Assembly (NCBI GenBank): GCA_965199135.1
Contig: OZ240685.1
Coordinates: 2,728,001 to 2,792,000 of the forward strand
DNA length: 64,000 nt
Source of the DNA: EB88 sp965199135
Lineage (GTDB): Bacteria > Acidobacteriota > Terriglobia > Terriglobales > Acidobacteriaceae
Direction: 5' to 3'
A program made the position numbers and the translations under genes. The notes under the pieces were generated by a model. It ran no database searches. It saw only the letters and a list, made by a program, of their open reading frames with translations, and was not told the origin of the DNA. How positions within the stretch are numbered: position 1 is the first letter of the stretch; each line of letters opens with the position of its first letter. Below, piece by piece: positions 18,226-26,713 of the stretch.

Positions 18226-18525
18226 ATGCGTAACAGTGCCGTTCGATCCGAGAAAGCCGGCGAGCACAGGACCGATGAATCGCTGACCCGCGAAGTGATG
18301 GACATCCGCCAGGCGTCCGCCTACCTCGGCATCAGCGCCGACTCGCTCTACCGCTACGCTTCCGAGGGAACACTGCCAGGCTTTCGTCTGGGAAACCGCT
18401 GGCGTTTTCGCAAGTCCCGTCTGGACAGCTGGATGGATGAACAGAGCAGTGGGGCGCCGGCCGAGCCGGAAGCGCCAAGGTCGTCCCGGAGCACCCAGAA
18501 GAAGCCGGTGCGGTCCACCCGCTAG
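18226..18525 (+). CDS. Excisionase/MerR-type helix-turn-helix protein
   Basis: A 99-residue DNA-binding protein. Residues about 24-66 form an HTH_17 (excisionase-like) domain: MDIRQASAYLGISADSLYRY, then RLGNRWRFRKSRLDSWM. The C-terminal 30 residues are a basic, Pro/Ser/Arg-rich tail. A near-ideal AAGGAGG lies 4 nt before the ATG, and a sigma70 promoter is visible upstream. No recombinase or phage genes are nearby, so it is more likely a small transcription factor than a true excisionase. Its target is unknown. Confidence 0.85.
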   Translation: MRNSAVRSEKAGEHRTDESLTREVMDIRQASAYLGISADSLYRYASEGTLPGFRLGNRWRFRKSRLDSWMDEQSSGAPAEPEAPRSSRSTQKKPVRSTR

Positions 18526-18548
18526 CACTCTGCACCCAGGAACGCTTG

Positions 18549-18960
18549 ATGGCGAAGCGGTTCGCGTCGACTGAAGCCGAACTTCTGCCCATCCTTGAGG
18601 AGCTCTGTCGGCGCGAGCCGATCCTGCATACCGGTGTCGAGGATCTCCCGGCCGCAGCGACGCTGCTCGCGCCCGGCTACTGGGAGGTCGGCGCCTCCGG
18701 GCGCCGTTACAGCCGCGAGTTCATCCTCGAAGGTCTCGCCGCAGGGCCGCTTCCGACAGCAGCCCTCCAGGGCTGGCGCTCGTCAGAGCAGGCAGGTCCG
18801 ACGACTTGCACACGATGTTTTCCTGTTCACCTACACCCTGGTCCAGGGCGAGCGGACAACGCGCCGCTCCACAATCTGGCAGCAAACAGAACGGGGCTGG
18901 TGCATCCTCTACCACCAGGGAACCCTGGTGGCAGGAGAGGACGACACCAGCCCCGTCTAG
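18549..18960 (+). pseudogene. DUF4440/SnoaL-like protein, interrupted by a frameshift
   Basis: Two reading frames together give one protein resembling the DUF4440 family (NTF2-like fold). The first frame, from the ATG at 18549, encodes the N-terminal half (ELLPILEELCRREPILHTG, then LAPGYWEVGASGRRYSREF). The second, shifted by +1, encodes the expected C-terminal half (DVFLFTYTLVQGE, then STIWQQTERGWCILYHQGT) and ends at 18960. The switch must lie at about 18770-18800. In the first frame the sequence runs on into an unrelated low-complexity stretch. The indel could be a real mutation or a sequencing error. The gene ends 12 bp from the convergent DUF3300 gene. Confidence 0.7.
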
Positions 18961-18972
18961 CAGCTGCACTGT

Positions 18973-20451
18973 TTAGTGGTGGTGATCCTCGTGACCGCCA
19001 CCGCCGCCATGGTTCTCGTGGTTGTCATGGCTCTCGTGGTTGCCGCCGTTGTTATGCGGCTGGGCATTGCCACCCCCGTGTTGCTGCTGCGCCTGAGGCT
19101 GAGCGCCATGGTATTGCTGCTGTGGCTGCGCTCCGCGGTTGAACTGCTGCCCACCAGGCTGCGCTCCACGATTGAAGGTATTCCCCTGGGGCTGCGTTGC
19201 GCCAGGCTGGGCGCCCCTGTTGAAATTGTTTTGGCCGCCGTTGTTGTAGGTCTGCCCACCCCGGTTGTAGGTGTTGGCCCCGTTGTTGAGGTTTTGTCCC
19301 CCACGATTGACGGTATTGCCACCATTGTTGAAGGTGTTGCCTCCGCGGTTGTAGGTATTGCCACCATTGAAGGTGTTGCCACCATTGAAGGTGTTTCCAC
19401 CGCGATTCGTATAGGTGTTGCCACCACGGTTGATGGTGACGTTGTTGATCGTCCGATTGCCGCCTCCGAACCGTGCTGCCTGGGTCTGGTTGAAGACCCG
19501 TGCCTGTGGTGAGCGATCGAAGCCGCCGTAGTGGCCGTGGTTCACCACGGTTACGCTGCGCGAGATATAGGTGTTGTGGTTGAACACCACGGTGCGCGCG
19601 CCCCAGTTTGGTGCCCAGCTGTGGAAGCCCCAGGCAAAGTGCGTGAAGGCGCCAATCGCCACGCCTACGCCAAAGCCGATAGCGAGACCCGCTCCAAACG
19701 CAATGCCAGCGGGCGGCCCCCAATAGTAGTGGCCATACACTGGAACTGGTGCGCCGTACACGACCCATGGGTTGTAGTAGGGGACGTAAACCACGGCGGG
19801 GCTCACCGGCTGGATCACGATATCGCCCGGGTCATAGTCCACCGCCAGCTGAGGCGTAGAGCGCAGGTTGCCTGCCTGGTACGCACGCTGGCGCATGGTC
19901 TGCACGGCTCCCATCACATCCTGGGGTTGGTTGTAGTAGGCGTTGCCAAGCTGCGTGGTCCAGTCCATGTTGCGGTTCAGGTCGTTGACGACCTGCGGGA
20001 AGGCGACGAGTGCCTTCACGCTCGGATCCCAGGGCTGGGTGTTCGCCATCTCGGCCAGCTGATCCGGCGGATAGTTGCCGCTCTGCTGGATAAATTGCTG
20101 TGCGCTGGCGACCTGCGCCGGGTATGTCGAGGCAGCCAGGATCTGGGCTACCAGGGAGTCCGGGTAGAGCGCGATTGGCGCGACAAGCTGGTCGAGCTGT
20201 TCCGGAGCGAGCGGCTGGTAGTTGGACATGGGCGCCTGCTGCCCGTCGTCAGGCGGCGGTGGTGGGTAGTCCTGACCAAGGGCTGTGCCGAGACTCAGGG
20301 GAAGGATGGCAAAGGCAAGCACACCGGCGATCGCCTGCTGCGAGCGCCGCGTCAGCGAGTGAACCCCCTCGCGCGTCTGGAAAAAACGAAGCGGCCGGTT
20401 CGTCTGCACGGTCCGGTCCTGCATGATTGCTGTGCGTTCAGAGTTCTTCAT
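18973..20451 (-). CDS. DUF3300 protein with Asn/Gly-rich repeat tail
   Basis: The 492-residue protein has an N-terminal membrane/signal segment (about 39-59), then a DUF3300 domain at about 75-260 (LDQLVAPIALYPDSLVAQILAA, PQVVNDLNRNMDWTTQLG). A short Gly-rich hydrophobic segment follows, then a long low-complexity tail. The tail (residues about 340-492) is built from NRGGNT/NGGNTF-type repeats, then RGAQPG repeats and a His/Gly-rich end. DUF3300 has no established function; an envelope location is inferred. GAGGA lies 6 nt upstream of the ATG at 20451 and supports this start. Confidence 0.88.
   Translation of the reverse strand: MKNSERTAIMQDRTVQTNRPLRFFQTREGVHSLTRRSQQAIAGVLAFAILPLSLGTALGQDYPPPPPDDGQQAPMSNYQPLAPEQLDQLVAPIALYPDSLVAQILAASTYPAQVASAQQFIQQSGNYPPDQLAEMANTQPWDPSVKALVAFPQVVNDLNRNMDWTTQLGNAYYNQPQDVMGAVQTMRQRAYQAGNLRSTPQLAVDYDPGDIVIQPVSPAVVYVPYYNPWVVYGAPVPVYGHYYWGPPAGIAFGAGLAIGFGVGVAIGAFTHFAWGFHSWAPNWGARTVVFNHNTYISRSVTVVNHGHYGGFDRSPQARVFNQTQAARFGGGNRTINNVTINRGGNTYTNRGGNTFNGGNTFNGGNTYNRGGNTFNNGGNTVNRGGQNLNNGANTYNRGGQTYNNGGQNNFNRGAQPGATQPQGNTFNRGAQPGGQQFNRGAQPQQQYHGAQPQAQQQHGGGNAQPHNNGGNHESHDNHENHGGGGGHEDHHH
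19228..19432 (-). repeat. In-gene tandem repeat encoding GGNT-type units
   Basis: Degenerate 15-24 bp units encode GGNTF, GGNTY and NRGGNT repeats within the DUF3300 gene. Two 18-bp copies (ACCATTGAAGGTGTTGCC type) at 19363 and 19381 are nearly identical on the plus strand. Such arrays are prone to slippage, and copy number may vary between strains. Confidence 0.75.
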
Positions 20452-20596
20452 CGCTGTTCCTCACTTCCCGCTCTCGTGTGATGGGCGGTTCCTTCTGTTC
20501 GGCTATGGAAACACCGCCTTCTCGCGATAGTTCCGTTTCCTCATCGACCATCCTTGCACTGTTTGTGTTGCGCTTTGCTATATCGTCAGGAGTGCC

Positions 20597-21700
20597 ATGA
20601 ACTTTCGTGATCGCATCGAGCGTATGCGGCGAGGCTTCGCTGCCCAGCACGGCGGCGCGCTTCTGCTGACCCACGGCCCGGATGTTCGCTATCTCTGCGG
20701 CTTCACCGGCTCCAATGCCTTGCTGCTCTTTGCAAAGCGCAGCGTGGTCCTGTTTACAGACGGCCGCTACACCACGCAGGCGAGGGAAGAGACGGCGAGC
20801 TCAGGCGTGCGTATCGTGATTGCAAGACAGCTGTTCTCCGAGGCCGTGTCCCTGCTGCTGCGTCTCGGGGCTGACGCGGTCGCCTACGACAGCAACCACA
20901 CCGAGGTCGCCGCGCTTGAGCGCATGCAGCAGGCGCTCCCGGCGAGCTACAACAAGGTTGCGCGGCGGCGGTTCTTCGTGTCGCTTGCTGCGTCGCCTGT
21001 GAGCAGCCTCCGTGAGACCAAGGACGAGGATGAGCTCGGGGTCATGAGCGAAGCGGCTCTCCTGGGCTGCCGGATCTTCGAGGCCACGCTGCCGCACCTC
21101 GCTGCAGGCGTTCCCGAGCGCGAGATCGCAGCGGAGCTTGAATATGCAGCGCGCAAGCTGGGTGCGGACGGCATGTCCTTCGACACGATCGTCGCCTCGG
21201 GCGCACGCTCGGCGCTGCCTCACGGTACGGCGAGCGCACAGAAGCTGCCCCGCCGCGGCTTCGTCACCATGGATTTCGGTGTTATCCTCAGGGGTTACTG
21301 CTCCGATATGACACGAACCGTGTACCTGGGAAAACCCACGCGCGAAGAGCGCTCGACCTATGAGGCTGTGCTCGCCGCCGAAGAAGCCGGGGTGGCTGCT
21401 GTGCGCGCTGGTGTGTCCGGGCACGCGGTGGACCGGGCGGCGAGGGAGCTGCTGAGGGAGCGGGGACTTGCGACGTACTTCACACACTCCACCGGCCATG
21501 GCGTTGGGCTCGAGATCCATGAAAACCCGCGCCTCGGCAACAAGGTGGACGCGGAACTGGTCGAGGGTATGGTGGTGACGGTTGAGCCTGGCGTGTACCT
21601 GCCGGGGCGCTTTGGCATTCGTATCGAAGATATGGTCGTTGTTCAAAAAGAGGGTGGCCGTGTGCTGACGCCGGCTCCCAAAGAACTGCTTACGCTGTAA
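20597..21700 (+). CDS. M24 family aminopeptidase (Xaa-Pro type)
   Basis: A 367-residue metallopeptidase with a creatinase-like N-terminal domain (RYLCGFTGSNALLLF) and a pita-bread catalytic domain. The dimetal ligands are visible: two Asp in MDFGVILRGYCSDMTRT, His in HSTGHGVGLEIHENPR, and two Glu in VVTVEPGVYLPGRFGIRIED. This is the Xaa-Pro aminopeptidase/dipeptidase group (PepP/PepQ). The ATG follows AGGAG by 4-5 nt. It lies 21 bp before accB, forming the common peptidase-accB-accC arrangement. Confidence 0.92.
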   Translation: MNFRDRIERMRRGFAAQHGGALLLTHGPDVRYLCGFTGSNALLLFAKRSVVLFTDGRYTTQAREETASSGVRIVIARQLFSEAVSLLLRLGADAVAYDSNHTEVAALERMQQALPASYNKVARRRFFVSLAASPVSSLRETKDEDELGVMSEAALLGCRIFEATLPHLAAGVPEREIAAELEYAARKLGADGMSFDTIVASGARSALPHGTASAQKLPRRGFVTMDFGVILRGYCSDMTRTVYLGKPTREERSTYEAVLAAEEAGVAAVRAGVSGHAVDRAARELLRERGLATYFTHSTGHGVGLEIHENPRLGNKVDAELVEGMVVTVEPGVYLPGRFGIRIEDMVVVQKEGGRVLTPAPKELLTL

Positions 21701-21721
21701 GCCGAGAGAGAAAAGAACCCA

Positions 21722-22243
21722 ATGAACCCGGAAGAAATCAAGGCGCTCAAAGAACTCATCGAGTTCCTGCAGGAAAAGAAGGTCGGCGAGTTTCGCCTGG
21801 AGCGCGGCGAACTCAAGGTCGAGTTGAAGTTTGAAGCAGCGATGATCGCAAGCGCCGCGCCCCAGCAGCAGATGGATCCATTGCAGCTGCTCCGCCTGAT
21901 GAACGCCGCGCAGCCGTCGGTGCCGGGTGCTGCGCCCGTTGCCTACGATCCGGCTGGTGCCGCACCGCCACCGGCGCCGCCGGAAGCCGCGGAAGAAGCG
22001 CTGCACACGGTGAAGTCGCCGATCGTCGGCACCTTCTATGAGTCGCCCTCGCCTGGCTCCTCTGCATTCGTCAAGATCGGCGACCAGGTCGAAGCCGGCC
22101 AGGCGCTTTGCATCGTGGAAGCGATGAAGCTGATGAACGAGATCGAGTCCGATGTGGCAGGTGAGGTTGTGAAGCGCCTCGTGCAGAACGGCCAACCCGT
22201 CGAGTATGGGCAGCCGCTGTTTGCTGTTCGCCTTCGCGCCTAG
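21722..22243 (+). CDS. accB: Biotin carboxyl carrier protein of acetyl-CoA carboxylase
   Basis: Carries the biotin of acetyl-CoA carboxylase, the first step of fatty acid synthesis. The 173-residue protein has an N-terminal helical region, an Ala/Pro-rich linker (about 64-92) and a C-terminal biotinyl domain. The biotinylated Lys136 lies in IVEAMKLMNEIESD. It is followed by accC after 64 bp and preceded by the M24 peptidase after 21 bp, so the three form an operon. Confidence 0.96.
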   Translation: MNPEEIKALKELIEFLQEKKVGEFRLERGELKVELKFEAAMIASAAPQQQMDPLQLLRLMNAAQPSVPGAAPVAYDPAGAAPPPAPPEAAEEALHTVKSPIVGTFYESPSPGSSAFVKIGDQVEAGQALCIVEAMKLMNEIESDVAGEVVKRLVQNGQPVEYGQPLFAVRLRA

Positions 22244-22307
22244 CCGACACCAAGATCCAGAGAACCGGCTGCCGAGTGCGCCGGAGAGCAAGAGAAAAGC
22301 GGTCCTC

Positions 22308-23699
22308 ATGTTTGGAAAAGTCCTGATAGCAAACCGCGGCGAGATCGCGCTGCGTGTCATCTGTGCCTGCAAGGAACTCGGTATTCGCACGGTCGCGGTC
22401 TACTCCGAGGCCGACCGCAACTCGTTGCATGTTCGCTTTGCCGATGAGGCGATCTGCATCGGTCCGCCGCGTTCAGGGGAAAGCTACCTCCATGTGCCTG
22501 CGGTGATTGCCGCCGCAGAGATCGCGGACGTGGATGCGATCCATCCCGGGTACGGATTGCTCAGCGAGAACGCGAACTTTGCCGAAGTCTGCCGCGAGTC
22601 CAACATCAAGTTCATCGGGCCGCCGCCTGAGGTCACGCGCATGATGGGCGAGAAGTCCATGGCCCGCCAGACGATGAAAAAGGCAAAGGTGCCGATCTTG
22701 CCTGGCTCCGACGGCGTGCTCGCCGATGAAAATGAGGCGCTCGAGTGGGCGCGCACTATCGGCTACCCGGTGATTCTGAAGGCCGTGGCGGGCGGCGGCG
22801 GCCGCGGGATGCGCATAGTGCGCACACCGGCCGAGCTGCCCGCGCTCTACCAGGCTGCCAGCAGTGAAGCCGCCAATGCTTTCGGCAATGGCGACCTCTA
22901 CATGGAGAAGTTCATCGAGCGGCCGCGCCACATCGAGTTCCAGGTGATGGCCGACGAGCATGGCAACGTGCTCTCGCTTGGGGAGCGTGAGTGCTCGATT
23001 CAACGCCGTCATCAGAAGCTGATTGAAGAAGCACCCTCGCTGCAGGTCACGCAGAAGATGCGCGAGGACATCGGCAAGACCATCCGCAAATCGCTCGTCG
23101 ATGTGGGCTACCAGAATGCCGGTACGATCGAGTTCCTGATGGATGAAGATGGCAAGCTCTACTTCATCGAGATGAACACGCGCATCCAGGTGGAGCATCC
23201 TGTCACCGAGATGGTTACAGGTGTGGACCTCGTGAAGGCGCAGCTGCGTGTAGCTGCCGGTGAGAAGCTGTACTCCATCATCCCCGACCCGATCCAGATC
23301 CGCGGCCATGCGATCGAATGCCGCATCAACGCGGAGCATCCTGAGAAGTTCACACCCTCCGCAGGCAAGATTACGGCGTTCAACCTGCCTGGCGGCAACG
23401 GCGTACGTGTCGACACCGCACAGTATGCGGAAGGCGTTGTTCCGCCCTACTACGACTCATTGATCGCGAAGCTCATCACTCATGGCAAGGATCGCCCGGA
23501 AGCCATTGCTCGCATGGAGCGCGCGCTCGAGATGTTTGTGGTGGAAGGGATCCACACGACCGTGCCGCTCCACCGGCGCATCTTTGCGGATGCAGAGTTT
23601 CGACGTGGAGAGTTCGACACGAAGTTCATGGAGCGCTTCTTTGATCGCGAAAGGGAGCGGCGCGCCGAGGCGAATCACATCGTAGCGACGGGTGACTAA
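22308..23699 (+). CDS. accC: Biotin carboxylase subunit of acetyl-CoA carboxylase
   Basis: ATP-grasp enzyme that carboxylates the biotin on AccB. The 463-residue protein begins MFGKVLIANRGEIALR. It has the glycine-rich ATP loop AVAGGGGRGMR, ERECSIQRRHQKLIEEAPS and EMNTRIQVEHPVTEM. The ATG at 22308 is chosen because conserved sequence starts there; an upstream in-frame start at 22206 would lie inside accB. The stop overlaps the convergent membrane-protein stop by 4 bp. Confidence 0.97.
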   Translation: MFGKVLIANRGEIALRVICACKELGIRTVAVYSEADRNSLHVRFADEAICIGPPRSGESYLHVPAVIAAAEIADVDAIHPGYGLLSENANFAEVCRESNIKFIGPPPEVTRMMGEKSMARQTMKKAKVPILPGSDGVLADENEALEWARTIGYPVILKAVAGGGGRGMRIVRTPAELPALYQAASSEAANAFGNGDLYMEKFIERPRHIEFQVMADEHGNVLSLGERECSIQRRHQKLIEEAPSLQVTQKMREDIGKTIRKSLVDVGYQNAGTIEFLMDEDGKLYFIEMNTRIQVEHPVTEMVTGVDLVKAQLRVAAGEKLYSIIPDPIQIRGHAIECRINAEHPEKFTPSAGKITAFNLPGGNGVRVDTAQYAEGVVPPYYDSLIAKLITHGKDRPEAIARMERALEMFVVEGIHTTVPLHRRIFADAEFRRGEFDTKFMERFFDRERERRAEANHIVATGD

Positions 23700-24349
23700 A
23701 GAATGTTCACCGCGCGCGCAGCGAGCAGCGCGATCGTGATGAGCGAGATCCCGGACTGCACCATCATCAGCAGCTTCGCCCATCGCGACAGCACCGGCAC
23801 ATCGGTCGGCGAAAACGCAGTACTTGTGTTGAACGCAAGGAACAGGTAATCCACAAAGCCCGGGGACCAGCCGCGCGCACCCTCGGGCGTCTGCAGCGAC
23901 GGCATCGTCATCTGCGGAAACAGGAATGCGCCTTCGGTATGCGCATCGCGCAGGTCACGCGCATGCGGACCGCCTGCATCAAGCCGCCAGTACCACGACG
24001 CGAAGATCAGCACGTTCGAGACCCAGAGCACTGCCGCCACGCTCAGTAGCTGCTTCGGCGAGAGGGTGTGTTTCGGCAGCGAGACGACCAGCACGATCAA
24101 GGACCAGATCAGCGCCAGCGTCACCAGGCCGTTGTTGACGAATGCGAGTTTTTGGTTGAGCCGGTGCAGTCCACGCCTGCGCGCCGCGATGGTTGGAATC
24201 GTGAACACCGCCACGACCACCAGCAGCAGCCAGTCCGGTCCGAAGGACAGGGAGGAGGGAAGCGCCAGTTCAAGCGCGCCCACCGCAAAGAGTGCGAGAA
24301 CCGCCGGCCAGCGAGGTTCCGTGTGGTCATTCGCCGTGGCAGCGTGCAA
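23696..24349 (-). CDS. Integral membrane protein, ion-channel-like (DUF1345-like)
   Basis: A 217-residue protein with about five predicted membrane helices (near residues 16-36, 40-58, 68-92, 100-120 and 186-214). A re-entrant-looking segment FVDYLFLAFNTSTAFSPTDV comes before the last helix. The last part resembles the pore-helix/TM2 unit of two-TM potassium channels, but the selectivity filter TVGYG is replaced by TAFSP. It may belong to the DUF1345 group. Transport or sensing is inferred only. It starts 38 bp from the divergent thiE. Confidence 0.65.
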   Translation of the reverse strand: MHAATANDHTEPRWPAVLALFAVGALELALPSSLSFGPDWLLLVVVAVFTIPTIAARRRGLHRLNQKLAFVNNGLVTLALIWSLIVLVVSLPKHTLSPKQLLSVAAVLWVSNVLIFASWYWRLDAGGPHARDLRDAHTEGAFLFPQMTMPSLQTPEGARGWSPGFVDYLFLAFNTSTAFSPTDVPVLSRWAKLLMMVQSGISLITIALLAARAVNIL

Positions 24350-24387
24350 GCGTCCTCACCGGGGGTATGGTCACGTACAGTCGTAGT

Positions 24388-25053
24388 ATGCCGTTTCCGC
24401 TGCCGCCACTCTATCCTATTCTCGACAGCGCGTATCTTCCTCGGGACGTGGGGTTGCGACCTGCTTTTCTGCGCGAAGTCATCGAGGAGCTTGGGTCGGC
24501 AGGGGTCACACTGCTGCAGTTGCGCGAAAAAGACACCGCGGGTGAACAGATCCTCAGCGATGCACGCGTGCTTCGCGAGTTCGCTCCCGAACAGATGCAA
24601 CTGGTGCTCAACGACCACGTGGACCTGGTCCGGCCGGCGGGTTTCGACGGCGCGCACGTCGGCCAGCACGACATGACGCCTGAAGCTGCGCGCGGTCTTC
24701 TCGGATCCGCGGCATTGCCCGATGCATTGCTTGGTCTGTCGACACATACCCTCGCGCAGGTCATTGCAGGCGACGCGACCACCGCAGATTACCTCGCCAT
24801 CGGTCCGATCTTTCCGACTGGCAGCAAAGAGGATGCGAGTGCAGTGGTCGGGCTTGAAGCGATCCGCTCTGCGCGGCAGCATACCGCGAAGCCACTCGTG
24901 GCCATCGGCGGGATCACTCTGGAGCGCGCCCGATCGGTGTGGGATGCCGGTGCAGATGCGGTCGCCGTGATCGGCGCACTGTTCGGTCCGGCCCGCAGTG
25001 GGGGCGCACGCCCGGGCAGATTAGCTGGAGACTTTCTCACCCTTTTCCGGTAG
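24388..25053 (+). CDS. thiE: Thiamine-phosphate synthase
   Basis: Couples hydroxymethylpyrimidine diphosphate and thiazole phosphate to thiamine phosphate. The 221-residue TIM barrel shows LLQLREKD, LVLNDHVDLVRPAGFDGAHVGQ, GLSTHT, YLAIGPIFPTGSK and LVAIGGIT, all typical of ThiE. The ATG at 24388 starts the conserved MPFPLPPLYPILD; the ATG at 24367 is an alternative. No other thi gene or TPP riboswitch is visible. A permease gene begins 13 bp downstream and may be co-transcribed. Confidence 0.93.
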   Translation: MPFPLPPLYPILDSAYLPRDVGLRPAFLREVIEELGSAGVTLLQLREKDTAGEQILSDARVLREFAPEQMQLVLNDHVDLVRPAGFDGAHVGQHDMTPEAARGLLGSAALPDALLGLSTHTLAQVIAGDATTADYLAIGPIFPTGSKEDASAVVGLEAIRSARQHTAKPLVAIGGITLERARSVWDAGADAVAVIGALFGPARSGGARPGRLAGDFLTLFR

Positions 25054-25066
25054 AACAACTTGTAAC

Positions 25067-26671
25067 GTGACCACACCCGACTCCCCGATTCCTGTCGACG
25101 CGCCTGCAGGCGGTCTCCCGCCGAACCTTGCTCCCTCGGGATCGAGCACCGCAAGCGCCCCGATGGTCCAGGGTCTGGGACTCTTCAGCGCCACAGCGAT
25201 TGTGGTCGGTTCGATGATCGGCTCGGGCATCTTTATTGTTTCCGCGGATATCTCCCGCACCACGGGCTCGCCCGCCCTGCTGATCGGCGCGTGGCTTGTC
25301 ACCGCGGTCATGACGATTATTGGTGCACTCTCGTATGGTGAGCTTGCCGCCATGATGCCACGTGCCGGCGGCCAGTATGTGTATCTCCGCGAGGCACTTG
25401 GCCCCATGTGGGGTTTCCTGTTTGGCTGGACACTGTTTCTCGTGATCCAGACCGGTACGATCGCTGCCGTTGGCGTGGCCTTTGGCAAGTTTCTCGGCGT
25501 GTTCTTTCCCTCGGTGTCGTCCACACACTGGCTTCTGCATTTTGGCCATGTGCCCGCGCTGCAGCTGGGCCCTGTGACGCTTGGCAACATGGAGCTGGGC
25601 ATCAACACAGCGAACCTGGCCGGGATCCTCATCACCATTCTGCTCACCGTTGTGAACATCTTCGGCGTGCGTCTCGGCGCGCTGGTTCAAAACGTCTTCA
25701 CGACCGCGAAGACGCTCGCACTGCTCGCGCTCGTGATCTTCGGCGTGACTCTCGGCCGCAACCATGCCGCGATCGCGGCCAACTTTTCGCACGGCAACTT
25801 CTGGTTTGGCGCGGGGCTGCACACGCTGCATCCCATCGCGGCGACCGGCGGTGGCGTGATCCTGGTCGGCATCGTGACCATGCTGGCCGTGGTGCAGACC
25901 GGCTCGCTCTTCTCGGCCGACGCGTGGAACAACGTGACCTTCACGGCAGGCGAGGTGCGCAATCCAAGCCGCAACCTGCCGCTCTCGCTGGTGCTCGGCA
26001 CCGGCATCGTGCTTGCGCTGTACCTGCTCTCGAATTTCGTGTATCTCTTTGCACTGCCGCTTGCAGGCGATCCGCAGGGGAGTACGGTGTTCGCGCGCGG
26101 CATCCAGTATGCGAGTGAAGACCGCGTTGCCACCGCGGTGCTCGAGCAGATATTCCACTCCGCCGGCGCGTATCTGATGGCGGCCGCGATCCTGATTTCG
26201 ACCTTCGGATGCGCGAACGGGCTGATCCTCGCCGGCTCGCGGGTGTACTACGCGATGAGTCGCGATGGTCTCTTCTTTGAGGCCTGCGGCAAGCTGAACC
26301 CGCGCTACAAGACGCCGGTTGCGTCCCTGATTCTGCAGGCAATCTGGACCTGCTTCCTGTGTATCTCTGGCTCATACGGGCAGCTGCTCGACTACATCAT
26401 CTGCGCCGAGCTGGTGTTCTACATCCTCACCATCGCGAGCCTGTTTGTGCTGCGCGTCAAACAGCCCGATGCCATGCGGCCGTACAAAGCTGTTGGCTAC
26501 CCTGTGTTGCCAGCGTTGTATATCGTGATGGCAACCACTATTTGCTACACCTTGCTCCGCTATAAACCCCAGTACACATGGCCTGGCCTGTTCCTGGTGC
26601 TGCTTGGCGTTCCAGTGTATTTCTTCTGGTCTCGTTCGGCAGCTGCCAGAGTCGGCAATCCTGCAGCATAA
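25067..26671 (+). CDS. APC-family amino acid permease
   Basis: A 534-residue secondary transporter with about 12 membrane helices. TM1 carries the unwound glycine motif VGSMIGSGIFIV of the APC superfamily. The N-terminal 45 residues are Pro/Ser/Ala-rich and cytoplasmic. The start is a GTG at 25067 (MTTPDSPIPVD). Substrate cannot be deduced; the L-type/glutamate-exchanger group is closest in feel. It follows thiE by 13 bp, and a second, distinct APC permease begins 42 bp later. Confidence 0.88.
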   Translation: MTTPDSPIPVDAPAGGLPPNLAPSGSSTASAPMVQGLGLFSATAIVVGSMIGSGIFIVSADISRTTGSPALLIGAWLVTAVMTIIGALSYGELAAMMPRAGGQYVYLREALGPMWGFLFGWTLFLVIQTGTIAAVGVAFGKFLGVFFPSVSSTHWLLHFGHVPALQLGPVTLGNMELGINTANLAGILITILLTVVNIFGVRLGALVQNVFTTAKTLALLALVIFGVTLGRNHAAIAANFSHGNFWFGAGLHTLHPIAATGGGVILVGIVTMLAVVQTGSLFSADAWNNVTFTAGEVRNPSRNLPLSLVLGTGIVLALYLLSNFVYLFALPLAGDPQGSTVFARGIQYASEDRVATAVLEQIFHSAGAYLMAAAILISTFGCANGLILAGSRVYYAMSRDGLFFEACGKLNPRYKTPVASLILQAIWTCFLCISGSYGQLLDYIICAELVFYILTIASLFVLRVKQPDAMRPYKAVGYPVLPALYIVMATTICYTLLRYKPQYTWPGLFLVLLGVPVYFFWSRSAAARVGNPAA

Positions 26672-26713
26672 GACACATCAAGCCATCAAGAGAAAGAAGG
26701 GATGAGGCCGCCT

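Noticed and set aside
18226..18525. Phage or integrative element suggested by an excisionase-like protein
   Set aside because: No integrase, attachment repeat or phage gene is nearby; the HTH fold is also common in ordinary regulators.
20801..22390. Minus-strand 529-codon frame over the M24 peptidase and accB
   Set aside because: Both plus-strand genes have complete active-site motifs; the antisense frame has none.
24350..24387. TPP riboswitch upstream of thiE
   Set aside because: The gap is only 38 bp, too short for the aptamer, and no aptamer motif is visible.
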